DNA from: Mesaphorura yosii
Lineage: Eukaryota > Arthropoda > Collembola > Poduromorpha > Tullbergiidae
DNA length: 64,000 bases
Direction: 5' to 3'
NCBI GenBank assembly: GCA_009869945.1
Contig: WIXG01000020.1
Span: 124,001 to 188,000 of the forward strand
The notes under the pieces were generated by a model, which was given only the letters and a program-made list of their open reading frames with translations, was not told the origin of the DNA and did no database searches. The position numbers and the translations under genes are program-made. This document shows positions 14,401-28,133 of the stretch, piece by piece (the first letter of the stretch is position 1; every line of letters begins with the position of its first letter).

Positions 14401-17400
14401 CAAAAGACGCGACGGATGAAAGGAGCAGTGCAGTCAAATTTACAACTACGGAAACGTAATGTTTCGATCATTGCACGATCACATTGAATGCGAGCACATG
14501 AGAACTTGTGAACTCACTCAAACTCACTGTGAGTATGGACTCAAATCTTCTGCAATGCAATTGTAATATTTGAGCCAATGCATTGTGAGAATTTATCCTC
14601 CAGCGACTGGAAATCAACTGACAATCAAGGACCTTGCGAATCAATACACAACAAACTGGTCAGACTATTATGCAATCGAAAATTAACAGCGCTCCATAAT
14701 TTCTCATTCTCCGTAGATCAAAAATGTAATAGAATGTAATGTAATGGTGTAGAAGAGTGTTTTCATTTGACTTCATGAACCGAGAAAGGGTTGAAAACTG
14801 CTGCATTACGATTGCATAAAAGTTTCACGAAAAAGCAAGACATGTAATTAAAGTTCATTCTAACACATTTAACCATGTTGGAATAAAGGAATTGTTTTGA
14901 AAACACGACCGAAGCAGCACAGAAACATCTTCATGCACGTATGCAACTTATTCATTGAATTTTTCCAGGCTGGAACAAAATGCGTGCTGGTTCACAATGA
15001 AGAGTTAATTTTTCTGAGGATAACGTGAACATTTCAAATTCTTTTGTTCAAAAATGTTGAGTCAGGTAAGGCATGGATACGCCGAAAACAATAATTAAGG
15101 CCTTCCATTCATGGTTAACCCTTCTTCCAATATGGTCTTCTTCCCTGTCCAGAAAGAGCAGACTTTTCTATCTCTCGTATGACGCTGCTACAAACGTACT
15201 TAAAATTGGGTTACAAATGAAGGTCAATTCGGTAAACTCTCAGCCCAATTCAAGTTTTATTTGTTTATGTCCTTCGCTCAAATTTCAACTTCAACTAGCC
15301 CCAAACAAGGCCATTCAAGCCTTTACTTTGCGAGGTCTCGCAGGGCAACTTGCAAAGCAGAAGAATGACCAGCAACCAGCAGAATGAAATGAAGTGGAAG
15401 GGCTAAAGTGAATCACCCGAAAAGCAATCAGAATAGAAACTTGTGTCCAATTCATTTTTTGCTTTGAATTAGTTTTTTATTTCTTTTTCGTGTGACGAAT
15501 TTTAATGCGGTATTTGCGATATCAAACTTCGGCCCTCTGCGTTTCCACTCACGTCGGAAGGAATGCGCTACGAGCATGACTTCGAATGTCGGATGGTATG
15601 ACCAATGGAAGTGGAAGGAAAGTAAAAGAAATTTTGACACGCAATGAAAATGGTGTAAAACGGACGTAAAAGTGGGAAATTCCGAGCGCCCATCTCCTCC
15701 ACTGTAAAAGTGATAGCCGTTTATATTGTTTTAGAATGAAGGCATACGGTAGGCTAATGCCGTCTGAATTTATAGAAAAGCCCAGTCGTCTTTTCTGGTC
15801 GTGGAAATAAGAAAACATTTTTATAACCAGAGCCATTGCTCCATTACGAAATGCACATTTGTGTGAAGCTCCAGCGTGCGTGGTGCGCTCCATTTAATGG
15901 ACCTCGTATACTTTGGAATGAGATAGTCCTCAGAAAGAAGTATAGTCTCATCTCATTTTGATGTGCATAATATGTTGTTTTTGCATGTGGACTTGTTTGC
16001 GATGGTCGGCTGCTTCAGTCGTGCAGGATTGAAGTGGAAAAGAAATGCACGCCTTCAGAGAAAACCAGCAGCAACTAAACATGTTATTTCTCTGAAGTAT
16101 TGAAACTCCCAAGAGAGACTTCACTACGGGCGAAAAAATACATATGGAGCATCCTTCCGAAGAGGAAAAGGCGTAAAGTCCAGCTTATTTTCCCATTTGG
16201 CCACACATAAAAGTTGAATGGAATTTTCTTCCTCGTGCGTCTTTTCGCTTCACGTCAGCTCCTTTTCACGCATTATACACGGACGGGCACACGCACGCAG
16301 TCCGCTGCTCCTCCGAAAGTTGACAATGGATGCTGCTGCAAACTGTGAGTATCCAGAATTCACAAGAAATGGATTTACTGGCTCTAAGCCAAGATCCGCT
16401 GTCCGATCTTTAGAAAGTACTTACCGTCGCGGGATTTCTTATTTGGTCGGCCTCGCATTCGTCTCATCAAGCTGCGGCCGAAAAGCCGCCTCGCCAGTCG
16501 CCGCCGCAGTGGTGCAGGAAGTCGAGCTTCAAATCGGATTCCATAAATCCGAAACGGCTTTTTAAGAGCCCGTGCACTATTCCTGCCACATCAAAGTGAT
16601 CCAACTTTCAAGTGCGTGCATGTAAATATTGAAACCGAAATCAAATTATTCCTTCATTGTAAATGCTCAGGTCTAATGAATATCATCTAATAAAATCAAT
16701 CCACATGCGATGGAGAGACTTTAATTAATTGAATCGAGTTTTGCTTTTAGAGAAGCCAAGCCTTTAGGGCCTCGGCTTCTGCAGTCTACCTTTGGCATAT
16801 TCACCGTGTGAGCTAAGCTGCGTATGCTAAAAGTCACTTGGACTTGTGTACCGACACAAGCTGACACAGTTAATTTCATTTCATCATCTTTTTCATTTCA
16901 TGCTTTATGTGTCTTGGGAACATTTTTTGCACTCCGTTCAGTCCGTATGTGGTCGTGTATGTACAAAATGTAGTTAATGTGGGAGGCAATAAGAATATAT
17001 TTGTTATTAGATTTTACCCCTCGATGTCACGGGAGAAAGCAGACAGTTTCTGACATGATTCCATGTTAAATGCGGATTCACAGTTTCCAAAGCACTTAAC
17101 CTTAGCCATTGCATTACTACTACAGCTTAACGCAAAAACCAAAGCAAGAGTCATTCTACTAATTATGAATATTATTGTAAAAGCCTCGGCTGACTTTGAA
17201 CCGCTCTGTCTATGATGGTACTGTTTGTATCTCATGCGTAAGTCGAGTATGAGTACGGATGGAATTACAGGAAGAATGAAACTGTCACAGCGCCAGGCGG
17301 TTTAGTTGAATAAGTGACACAGGTAGAATTTGATTATCAAACTCATTTGAAAGAGCTTAATGTTAGGTGGATAAATCTATCACTCTACTTTGTTCATATT

Positions 17401-18247
17401 CACTACACTTACTCGTAGTAGTATTTATTCGAAACCCCAGACATTCCATAATATTTATGTTTACGAGGAGTTGGCAAAATGAGCTGTAAAAGCATAAGCA
17501 ACGCAAGGTGTAATGCACGAGGTTAGTCTGACAGACATTGAGATGTCATTTATCAAAGTGCAATATCGAAAATATTGTCAAGAATGCTTAGCCAACGCGT
17601 ACAACGGACGCGAGGACCGACTTGCAGACTTAGTATTTGCCAATAGTGGAGAACACATTATTTACCTTTCGAAAGCCATGCCTCATGCCTGCTGCCACAA
17701 CAGTGTATACAATTCGAATATGCGAAGCACATAATCATCAAGGAAAAATTTATGTTTCTGACACATGACAGAAAAATGCGAGCTGAAAAGTCAACAAAAG
17801 TAGAAAATGAAGAAAGACGAGTAGAAGAAATATTGAAATCGACATCATATTAGTGTCATCAAATAATGCGCACATGGAAAGTAGCGCGAAGTCTTCGCCT
17901 TGCACACATTCGATAAGATTAGGCCTCAGATTATCTGCAAAACTTGTTTTCGAGACTTTGGTGTGTGATGCAGATGACTAATGCTACTGATATCAAACTT
18001 ATTGGCGCACTGAACATGAAAACGGGCGCATATGCTTGCTATTAGTATCCAGAAGCAAAATCATGGAACATAAAAAGTCTCGTAAGTTCCAAGCAGGCTT
18101 CTTTGTAAAACGTTTCTCCGGACGCAAGCCAGTTTCCCGCAATAATTCTGTGTCCTGTTTTCTAAATCATGCTTCCGTAAAAATATCACATTTGGTTGTT
18201 TAGGCTAAATTGTTGAGTCGAGCAAGATTAAAATCTCGAGTTGGCCT

Positions 18248-18261
18248 GCCCGCCGGCGGGC
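18248..18261. repeat. 14-bp all-GC palindrome
   Basis: The string GCCCGCCGGCGGGC is a perfect palindrome made only of G and C, with CpG steps, inside otherwise AT-rich sequence. A dyad of this kind could be a transcription-factor site, but nothing nearby shows a promoter. Confidence 0.5.
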
Positions 18262-21200
18262 GAGAGCAAAACCAGAGAGAGGACCAGTGAGACATGAAAA
18301 AGAAGCAATAAGTTCGCATTACGTACGTTCACTTTCACTCGTACACACAAGATTATTATTATTAGCACTATACAGTAGTGCCTCTCGTGTCTTGGTTAGA
18401 AGGATTCACAGAAGCGGAAGTGAATAATATACGTAATAATATTTTTCCGTATAAACCTTATTTCGCTCTTGACTAGTTCGATAAATTTGAACGCCAAGAA
18501 AAAAAGATTTTTTTCATCTTTCCCTGTCTATAAAATATATCTCCTACGCATGCATTATTGTTGCTTGGTCCACGCGATGCGTGACTTCCAGGAAAAAAGT
18601 GGAAGTCAGGAGCATTGCGTCTTGTGTATGCTTCTCATTTTCGGCGTACGAATCCGTTACACATAATAATCGCAATAATATCGTACGGTCGTGCGAGTCG
18701 AAAAAGTGAGTCACTCTTGGCCTATCCTTTCTCCAGCAGCAATAACCATCGCCAATACTCTTCTTCTCTACCGACGAAGCAATTCCATGCATGGCCAGCA
18801 CTTTGCCCACGAACACTCTGGCTGCATGTGCAGATCAAAATTTATACTTTATATGCGACTTCCTCTGTTGAATTTTCCACATCCTATTTTCTGTGGACTG
18901 AGAAAAACTGCACGTCATACATCACCTACCTATCAGTATCTATCAGATATAATGTAATATGATTTGTTCGTATGAATATAAACATTACTTTCACTTTCCA
19001 TATGTACACGTGGAGGGCAGGCGGGCAACAGCCAGCGCGGCCAAGAGGAGAGGCGACAAGAAGCGCCTACTGCACGACGGCGGGCCTCGAAACCATATTT
19101 TATGATTTACAGTCTGTGACTGACTTGTGCATTGCACTAAACTTTGAAAGATGATAAAGAAGAATAAGACAGGAATAAAAAGGGGGAAACGGAAAGAAAG
19201 AAAACTCCCAATTTTGAAGCCTAACCGCGTTATTCTTATTATGAGCGTGAATGTGTGCTCAATCATGGAGCTGGATCCAGAATTAGGCGAATCACAAATA
19301 GGAAACCTCTGGCATAAGTCAAGAAAAATGTTTGCCCACGTTGCAAAGCACTAGAGAATTGCCGAGCACAATAAAACTTGTATTGCAAAAATATACAGGA
19401 AATCGCATCAACTTTGTCAAAAGTCAATCAGTCTAAAACTCTTTTCTGAGAAGACATTGTTCGCTCCACGTGCAGGAATGTGACAATGCGAGGATATTTG
19501 CGACTGGCAACATTAACGAGTATGCTTTCGACTCGAATACTGCAGTCAAAGCTTTCAGCAAACTTGGCGCAATTTAAATTGCAAAGTATCCCTATTGTGA
19601 CCAAGATGCTCAAAATTAATTGGCAAAATGCTGAATTTTAGCCTTTCAAGCCAGATTCATTCCGTCTGATTGATTCTGTCAATAAAAAATCTTCAAATTG
19701 GGTCAGCTCGGGACGCTTGAAGTTCTAGGAAGCACGACATCCTATAGAATTCAGGTCTACGTGTGCAGCAGAACGCGATGCTGTGATACGGATCAAAGTA
19801 AGGTGTTAAGAACGTAACGCCGAGATTATTATCCTGCCTTTCATTATTGTACAGATTGTCAGGAGTTGCCTTTCTGAGATTTATTTCAGATGTTCAATAC
19901 ATGTGATAATAATGAAATTCTCAAAATATTATAATAAAAAGTGAACTCTTTTCACGGAAAGATGAAGCCCTCTTTTCTGTTCCGTTATTGTCTGCAATTC
20001 AAAAGAATCTGTAAAATGTACATTTCGCTTTGTAATACCTGTGCGATGTAATTCTTAAAATCTTATTGGCTTTAAACCACCTCCAACGTTTCAAGCATTT
20101 TGTTGCACCGATTCATCTTTTTCTTTGAAATTGGAAGCTTATTATTGTTGTTATAGCAGAGGCAGAGAACGTGCGCCAATTTCAAAGGGCGAGTTTATAA
20201 ATCCAACTAGAAAAGCTGATAACTAGCGGGATTCATTTCAGGACCGAATTTCTTATCGAGGAGAGTTAAAGCGTAATAAGATCCTGCACCCTTTCGTCAA
20301 AGAAAGTCTCAAGTGCGTTGAAACGTGATAAAGTTAATTTCGATGGTTTTCGCGAATGGCACCATGAAATGAATAAAGTGACACTTGAGCAGTGTGAGCG
20401 ACTAGAAATGTCAGCCAAATTTTCCATATTGAAGAAAGATTAAAGTAGGGCTCGAGATCATCAATTCGTTTCATGTCCAAGTCCGGGCTATTAGAAATTT
20501 CTGCGGGTGATTGCTTGATTTATGGAACCCAATACCAGTCCATTTATGACTGCGCACTGCATTTGTAGCCTGCATGCCATAACTTTGCATATTCACAGGC
20601 ATTTCATATATCCTAACGTTTCACCCTCAGATTAGTTCACATTTGTACGAGCATAATAAATGAACATTCCAACAGAAGGGAAATGTTTCTTGCACTCGCA
20701 TTTCAATATTTTCATCCAGCACATAAAGAAAAATTTTGTATTTCTGTGAGCAGCGCATTGTTGTGAAATGTAAGCACTTCTGGCGATGTGAAGGAGCAGC
20801 GCTCCTCCTCCACAATGCGTCTGGTGCTCAACGAACTGTGAAATCAACTCGAAAAAGGAACGTCCTATGCACTTGGGGCTCTAAATGAATTATTGGCACG
20901 GCACAGCACAGCAGGCATGGACACTCGCGCATTGCTATGATGGGATCACCTCACACGGTCGAGTCGTCGTTCACTGCATGCATGCCAACGGTTCACTCAC
21001 AAATTGATTATCATGACCACGCGCGATCAAAAGACTGCTCGTGTCGGTCGCCTCGACTGGCCACCACCTGCACAAAAGGAGGAACCAACTCTTTCAACCG
21101 TGACTGGCTATTGAAAGCTTGTTTGAATAACTGGAGGCAGGAACTCGTTTGGCAAGCTCACGGTTAATGCGATGGGATACGCGAATCCACAGCCTATTAG

Positions 21201-24200
21201 TTTCGGGCTGACCAGTACAGATTATGATACGTATCCAGCAGCTTGTTTGTTCTGTCTTGAGCTATCAATTTCAATCGGGTTCGGACATGAGAATGAAAAC
21301 TGTCATTATCACACAACGTTCTTAAACAATGGCCATTTTCATGAGCTCGTGACATTTTCATCCGGTTCAACCGGTATGCCGATTACAACCGACCACACCG
21401 CATCAAACCATGCCAAACATGCTTCACAAATGGCTCCAGACCTCGATTCCGAATCATTCATGAACTAAATGTTGATGACAGTATAAAGAGAATCACTTTT
21501 TTATGTTGACTTCTATTCCTTATGAAATGAAATGATGAAGAATAAATTTTCTATTCTTTCTAAATGCCATAAAAATTATATGAATAGCTTCGAGAAAAGA
21601 AAACAAACGGGCATAAGGAAGTGGCGCAGCCGTAAATCAAAAATAGGAAAAGTCACGATCCTGAGCGCGCTTCAATCAAGTTCACCCCAGTTCACTGTAG
21701 TATCATGTCCCAAGTCTTCATTCGAAAATTTATCTTTCATCCGATGTCCGCTTTTTAACTTGCAAGTTTTCTCTCGTTTCAATTTAGGATGCAAATTAAA
21801 CTAGTCTAAGAATTCCGACGTCTGGAAGTATTTCGAGGAGGATATTGGAATTTAGATTTTGGCAAACCCGGAAGTGATGTACTCGCCTGAAGAAATTACG
21901 TGAGAATGATCATTAGTTTCCCATGCATTAAGCGTGCCGGAGTGTGAATGAAAGGAGAATTCGTAAGAGTCGGGCATGCGATTGTGGATCCTCGTAATTA
22001 TCCGCGTTTCCAGTGAAGAGATTGAGTAATTACAAGTGGAGGTTTGTTCGCAAGGGCGGACGAGTCACCCGTGCTCATGCAGTCGCATTTCGGGAGTGAA
22101 AGTCAAAAAGTGTGAAGAAGGTCTGTTCAGTGGAGGCTGCAGATGCGAGCGGGATCCAGACATGTGTGCACGCAGGAGATGTTTATGAATTTAATTAATT
22201 GTGGGATGATAATTACAACATGTATAAGAGGAGACAAAGCCGTGCTTGGTTGGTCTCCGATAAGTACTTTCGCACAAAAGTCGAGTCTTTCTCTCTAGAA
22301 ATCGAATGGTTCGAGTCCCGGAGTCAAGCCAAGGGTTATGTACACACCTTCCTGCTCTGTGTCACTGGTTATTAAGCATTTTGGGATAAAAGAGAACATT
22401 TTCGGAATGCTTCTCGATGACACTTTAGTCTCTGCGAAGGATTTCGCCAGAGTGAAAGCACATAAACCGTTCACATGCATGTGTGGTGGTAAAATAGCCA
22501 AATTATTATTGTATGGTAAAACTCTTAACTTCCCGACTGCGAATGTTCATCTCGCGATATTCGAAAGGCTCAGCTCATATGTGAGAGGGATTAAAACATG
22601 CTCGCCTTGCACCTTGCACGAGACAGATAGAGTTAGACAGTACAAAATCCTGCCTACCTTCCAAGTACAAATGAATCTCATTTCTATTATTACGTTTCAG
22701 TGTGAGCTCGGCTCGTATGACTCGCTCTTATCTCGTGAGCATGAAAACCACAAAGGATAGTGCAGGACAGACGAAAACAAAATGCGAAAAGTGTCGGGCT
22801 TTCTCATGTAAAATTCCTGGCATATTTCCATCCTTTATTATTCCGTCTCGTTGTTCTCTCACATGCGAACCTGGATGCACAAGTTGTGGTTTACTCTTGT
22901 GTGGTGCTGTATTTGCAGTGATTTAGTACAAACTTTATGAAATTTTAATGGATCGAGTACAATGTGAAATATAATTAGCACCAAAACTTCTAAATTGGAG
23001 TCCCCTCAGCTCAGTGTAGTCCCGTCTCACTTTTAGTACTACGAACAGTATCAGTGCATTGTTTGAAATAATCCAATGTATTGTACTTGCCTTTTTCCGA
23101 GTAACTTTCCTGGTCTACACGGTAATTCTAAATCAAATGTCAATTTTCTTTGAGACATTCTCTGCAGCATCTACCCGAGTTGTGTTCCTTAGTATTGCAT
23201 TTAGCAGATTCAGTTTGCTGTCTCGTTGGTGGCCTGGTCATATATCCCGGAAACGCCCTTTGAAGAAAAAAGACAAAAAACATGCTGTAAGGAATAATAT
23301 TTGTTCCATGCGAAATGACAATACTGGCATAAATGAATGGATGGATTTCTCCTGTTGACTTTTATTGTCGCCGGTGCCCGGTACGGCAGAACAGAGCCGT
23401 CCCCCGCACCCTCCCCAGCACATGTGTTTACAATTTATAGCAGAAATAAGAAAAACTGTGGAAATGGGAAAATATGTTGACTTTCTCTGGCCATTATTAC
23501 CGCACGTAGTAAGGATCACTGGCAGTGGCGAAAGGACGGCGGAGGAAGGGAAGGAAATGGTAATAACATAAAAATGTGGATAGCAGTCAGTTGGGAAGGA
23601 GAAACGTAAAGACAGGCCGAAGGCCCCAGAATGTGAGAGGAAAAATTCATGGAGCCCAAGGGGCTCACACCATTTCACCATTCTTCGACAAAATGCTTGA
23701 AAATTTGCAATTCTTTTTCTTTCACTTCGTCTCCGCACACATGAACTACGGTTTCTGCTTTTTAGGACGGCACTTTGAACTCTCTTGTCGTCAGACACAA
23801 AGGAAGACCAATAGACCTTTAAGAATAATAAAAACTCATCTCAATTTCACACCACTCCAATAAAATATATATTCATTTCATATGGTTTTTCACTTCTGCC
23901 CACAAGCCACTGGCAGAGAAGTCGTCACGTAGGCGGAATTCCCACTTCCCGCAAACAAGATGTGCGGTACCGAAAAGATGTCCCGAGCTTCTCAGCGAGT
24001 ACAAATTTCCCAGGCATGGAGATAGAACGGCAAACACAATGGTCGGATTCTGCTAAGCACAGAATGATTGTCCATTCTTCATGGACCATATACTTTAAAC
24101 GTATTTTTACCTGCTCCTGTACTTCTGGTTCTCAAAGGTCGGCAAACCAAGACCGTCCAACTACATAACTCTTTGCACGCTTGTCCTACTTCACCTACTC

Positions 24201-27200
24201 TAATAAATTGTTTGCTTGTTTACATAAATACTCCAGTCCCCTGAGACCAAATTTACCGGCACAATGAGAGGAATCAACTGGAATGCAAATTCAAACCGTG
24301 GCAATCATTGAGAAGAAAAGTAAACCACCGTGTACGTTTCGAGTTATTTTAGTTTCTCAGACTTGGATTGTTGGGCCGATGCTCCAGCTTGAGTTCTGCA
24401 ACAACAAAACCAGCCCAACACTTACACAGGTTATACGAAACACAGGTTCTCGAAAGAGGAACGTACAGAAATTTAATTCCAGGGAACACGTGGTGTCAAA
24501 AGTTTAGGTTCCAGTTTCTCAATCATTTTTGCTTAAATTTGAGACTACTTATGTGTCAAAAAATGAACACAGCGCGTGTTCATCGAGGATGCAATTTGAG
24601 TAGATACTGGCATGTGGTTAACGAGAAGAAATCTAGTACGTAAGCAAAGCGTGGCAAATAGAGTATCTTTCGATTCCTGCAATTTCTCTACTCGTGGTAA
24701 TGGGGATTGAAATCAAATCTTCCAGGCTCAAGATTCAAATGAGTCACTCGAATTTTATAGTAATTGGTTTTCGGAGCCTTCTTTTCAAGTGAATCTATTC
24801 TGGAAGTATCTGAATTGAGATTTATGTAGTGCTAATTACAAACTTGGCCAAGACTGTTGCATACCTCTTGAGATTTTGATTTGATTTTTTGGCAATTAAT
24901 TATCTAACACACCTTTTGCATACTCAGTTCGGAACGATTCAAGGAATGTCAAAACACGAGTTGGACGAAAATATTATTTCGCCAACTTTAGCTCGACAGA
25001 AATCGGGCAGAGTCGAATCTGATATTAGAATCTGTACTTTTCACTAACAGTTATTGTATTCTCCTGAGAAGACAATATGATTAGTGTTTACTACTTGTTT
25101 CTTGTTGTGGATTCACATCAGGAGTGCGTATTCTTTGTTGGGAACCAATTTACTAATGAGGTCTCTCATCTGTCTCGCCAAAACAAAAATACGACTCTCC
25201 TTCCCAGCGAAGGTCTCTTTCATTCCAGTGAGGAACTTCTAAATTCTTTATGCATCGGTGGAATTATTTTGGATTTAATGGAACCCCGTGAGAGACAGAA
25301 TGAAGGAAATTCAAGCCGCATTCGCAGACGGAGCAGCATTGAGGAGAATAATTTCTCAATTGGAAAAGTAAAAGACGGAATAAAAAATATAAAAAGGGGA
25401 CGGCATGTCCTGCTTTCCTGTCTCCGTGTCCTTCGTCAAGTTCCATTCATTACTCTTTTTCTATTCTTGTCTTCTCTCAATTCTCAGTGCTAATTAGAAT
25501 TCGAGTCAGCACCGCGTTCAACCAACAATGCACTGTGAGGGGAATTTTGCTCCACACCATGCTTCTTTCGGTCTCGCAATTCCGACCTTTGCTTAGCTAA
25601 TTAGTACACAGAGTGAAGAAGTCCGACAGAGTTTTTCGTGGAGCAAGGACAACTGGCGACTACCGAATTGCTTCTTGCTTGCAGTGCACACTGTTATGTG
25701 AGGTTTGAAAGAGTTGAATCAAAGTTGTAAATTCAGAACAGTTGGATCTCCTGGACACTCGAATGTCGGACAAAAGAAGGGGCTATAAAAAGAATGCTTT
25801 GCTTTCCGTGAAGCAGTTGACTTATATCCGACAATTCGGTGACTTACAGGCTCCCGGACTGCGACGTCGCAACGCAGTATGTTTAAGCCTTTCTGTAGTG
25901 ACAGGACGGAAGAGAAGCGTGACTCTTCTGCTCCAGTTGTCTCGTGAAGAGACGGGCAGTCTGAGCTGGAATAATGGAAACGATGTTCTGTTTTCAAAAA
26001 TAAAACAGGAAATTCTAGAAAAAAGAAGATGGACGAGGATGCTTTTCTATTTTCCATATTCAATGAGAGTCGAGTCGACTTGAGATACCAAGTCACGGAC
26101 ATGAAGCCCTGGAAAAGGAAGCAGTCAGGCGACATCGAAAGAAATGGCTAAACGAAGAGAAATGGAAAGAGGACATTTTTCAAGTTTGCTATCAGTTGAC
26201 TCTTTCAGATAAGACAAGCGTTAAGGAAGAGACTGGCTACCAACAGCGCCCAGAGCTGCCAGCGAACTGTGCCCCGAACCAGAGTGCAATTTCTGAGTCT
26301 TTCTTTTGGAAAACATTTGGTTGTATCATATGGACGCATCTTTTCCTCCGCATTTCAAAATGGGTTATAGTCACAGTCACTTATAAAACTATAATAAAGG
26401 AACCGTCCATATATAATTCAGCAGTTCCAATGCCGTGCTTCGCCACCAAGCGACAGTCTGCTATTTTGCTATTTTCGCCTCGGTCCGTCGTCGTTCTAAT
26501 CTTGACTACTTCGGGGCCTAAGCACTTTTCATTACGTTGTACACGTATAATACATTATGCCTAATTCAGTGCCGTCTTGATCCGAATTGTATTGAATCTT
26601 CCATGACTGCTGGCTGACTGGAGAGTGAAAGTCTTGGACGAGAAGGCAAAGTACAGCGTAGAAATGGGAAAATTCTTACTCATTCCGTTTATTTTTCTCT
26701 TGATTCTTCTCGCTTTTCAAGACTGTGCATACGATTTTTTGTGCTCCATTCTTAAAAGTACGAACGCCACCACAGCACTCGACATACTACATGAGTCTTG
26801 CCTTCAAGTTCGCATCAGACCAAATGTGGGAGAGAAAGAAATTTCAGTCAAAAAAACGTCTATTATTGAATTCGTGCATTATTATTATAGAACTTTTAGC
26901 ATTCGGCCGCGCAAAATTAAGTGAATTCATTTTCCTTCTCTTAAATGACGACGAAGAGTTGACTCTCGTCGAAGACGCTGACGATTAACCGGCAATCAGT
27001 TTTCATAACGACTTGGCTTGGAGGTTTTACTTCATTAAGAGTCTGACAAGAGCTGAGACGCAGATAATGGATTTGGCCTGTGCATGCTCAAGTGAGACTG
27101 CTCACTCAAACAGATAACCAATACAATGCCTAAGCTCTTGTGCACACTCGCGAGAGGATTTTGGGCCAGCAATTCCATCATGGTCTTTGACACTTTGCAA

Positions 27201-27781
27201 AGCGTAGCCCAAGATGCGTGCACATGACCAAAGCGCGCATGCGGGGGACGGAATGGAATTGGATAATGGAGTCTGTCCTTATGAATATGTCAATGTTTAT
27301 TCTCCAGTCAATAAATCAAATAAAAAACAAACATAAAATAACAACGCATGATATTACTTCTGAAGGAAGAAGTTCACATAAAATCATATTTTGAGCTTTC
27401 ACGGAGAATCTCACAAAAGCCTCGCATCGACCGGGCCGAGCCCACGGATCTGTAAATCAGGAACCCAATCTCAATTCCATTTTTGAGATTTGTCTCGGAG
27501 ACTCTAAAATATTATAATAAATTGCCGCTTTTGTTATTTTCTTGATGCTGCACTTTTTATTATTGTAAAACATTTCTCCCGACGACGGGACCTTTGATTC
27601 GTGAGTGCACCTTATTGCAGCCTCCAAATTGCATTTCTGATACTTTCGGTGCATTGTGAATGAATGGCTGAAATGGAGACTCAAATACCTTTTTCTTTGA
27701 GGTCATAGGATACAAATGCGTGAGTGATGTGTGCATAGCAGTAATGAGACCCCAAACTAGATATTAGGCAAGTTGATCAAG

Positions 27782-27787
27782 TTTATT
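27782..27787 (-). promoter_or_regulatory. Candidate poly(A) signal of the BTB gene
   Basis: On the minus strand this reads AATAAA, about 350 bp downstream of the stop codon of the BTB gene at 28134. It is the natural candidate for the end of that transcript. The hexamer is common in AT-rich DNA, so the assignment rests on position only. Confidence 0.35.
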
Positions 27788-28133
27788 TAAAATTCACAAC
27801 ATCAATTAGCAAAACGCCACAAGAATTCAGAAAAAGTAGAGCAAACTTAATGGAACATGAACGTTTGTTCATAATAATATCCATTGCTAATTTCATTTAC
27901 AAGGCTCAAAGGTAGTTTAAAAATCATTGAATCACAGTTCATATCAAACGTTTGTCGAATGATTGACGACCAATAAATCTGATTGACCAGTCAATAGTTC
28001 AATTCCTTGAGATGCACAACGTCTGTAACAATGGACTCGTATTAAGAGCTACTGAGGTCTAAAATGTAGTGCAGTTTTATAGAGCCCTTACCATAGGATC
28101 ATCGTTAAGTTGCTTCATGACGCGTACTCGTAT

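Larger units (their letters stand above)
1..27780. other. Gene-free stretch, intergenic or long intron
   Basis: I find no supported gene in these 27.8 kb. The open frames are short and overlap each other on both strands. None carries a recognisable domain, and none chains into phase-consistent exons as the genes after 28 kb do. The sequence is AT-rich, with a pyrimidine- and CpG-richer patch at about 800-1700 that includes a short GGAT repeat at 1006-1019, a short ATT repeat near 18352-18364, and a few hairpins listed separately. I see no long terminal repeats, transposase or reverse transcriptase. It could be an intergenic regulatory domain or an intron of a gene lying beyond position 1; the sequence alone does not decide this. 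Confidence 0.6.

Noticed and set aside
22290..22330. A tRNA B-box-like string (GGTTCGAGTCCC) at about 22308
   Set aside because: The flanking bases do not form a T-arm stem, and no A box or acceptor stem is found at the right distance upstream.
22338..22760. A 140-codon plus frame
   Set aside because: No domain, signal peptide or splice context; length alone is not sufficient in 28 kb of sequence.
23238..23798. A 186-codon minus frame, the longest in the first 28 kb
   Set aside because: It has no recognisable domain, an irregular composition and no splice continuation, and plus-strand frames overlap it equally. It is best explained as a chance open frame.
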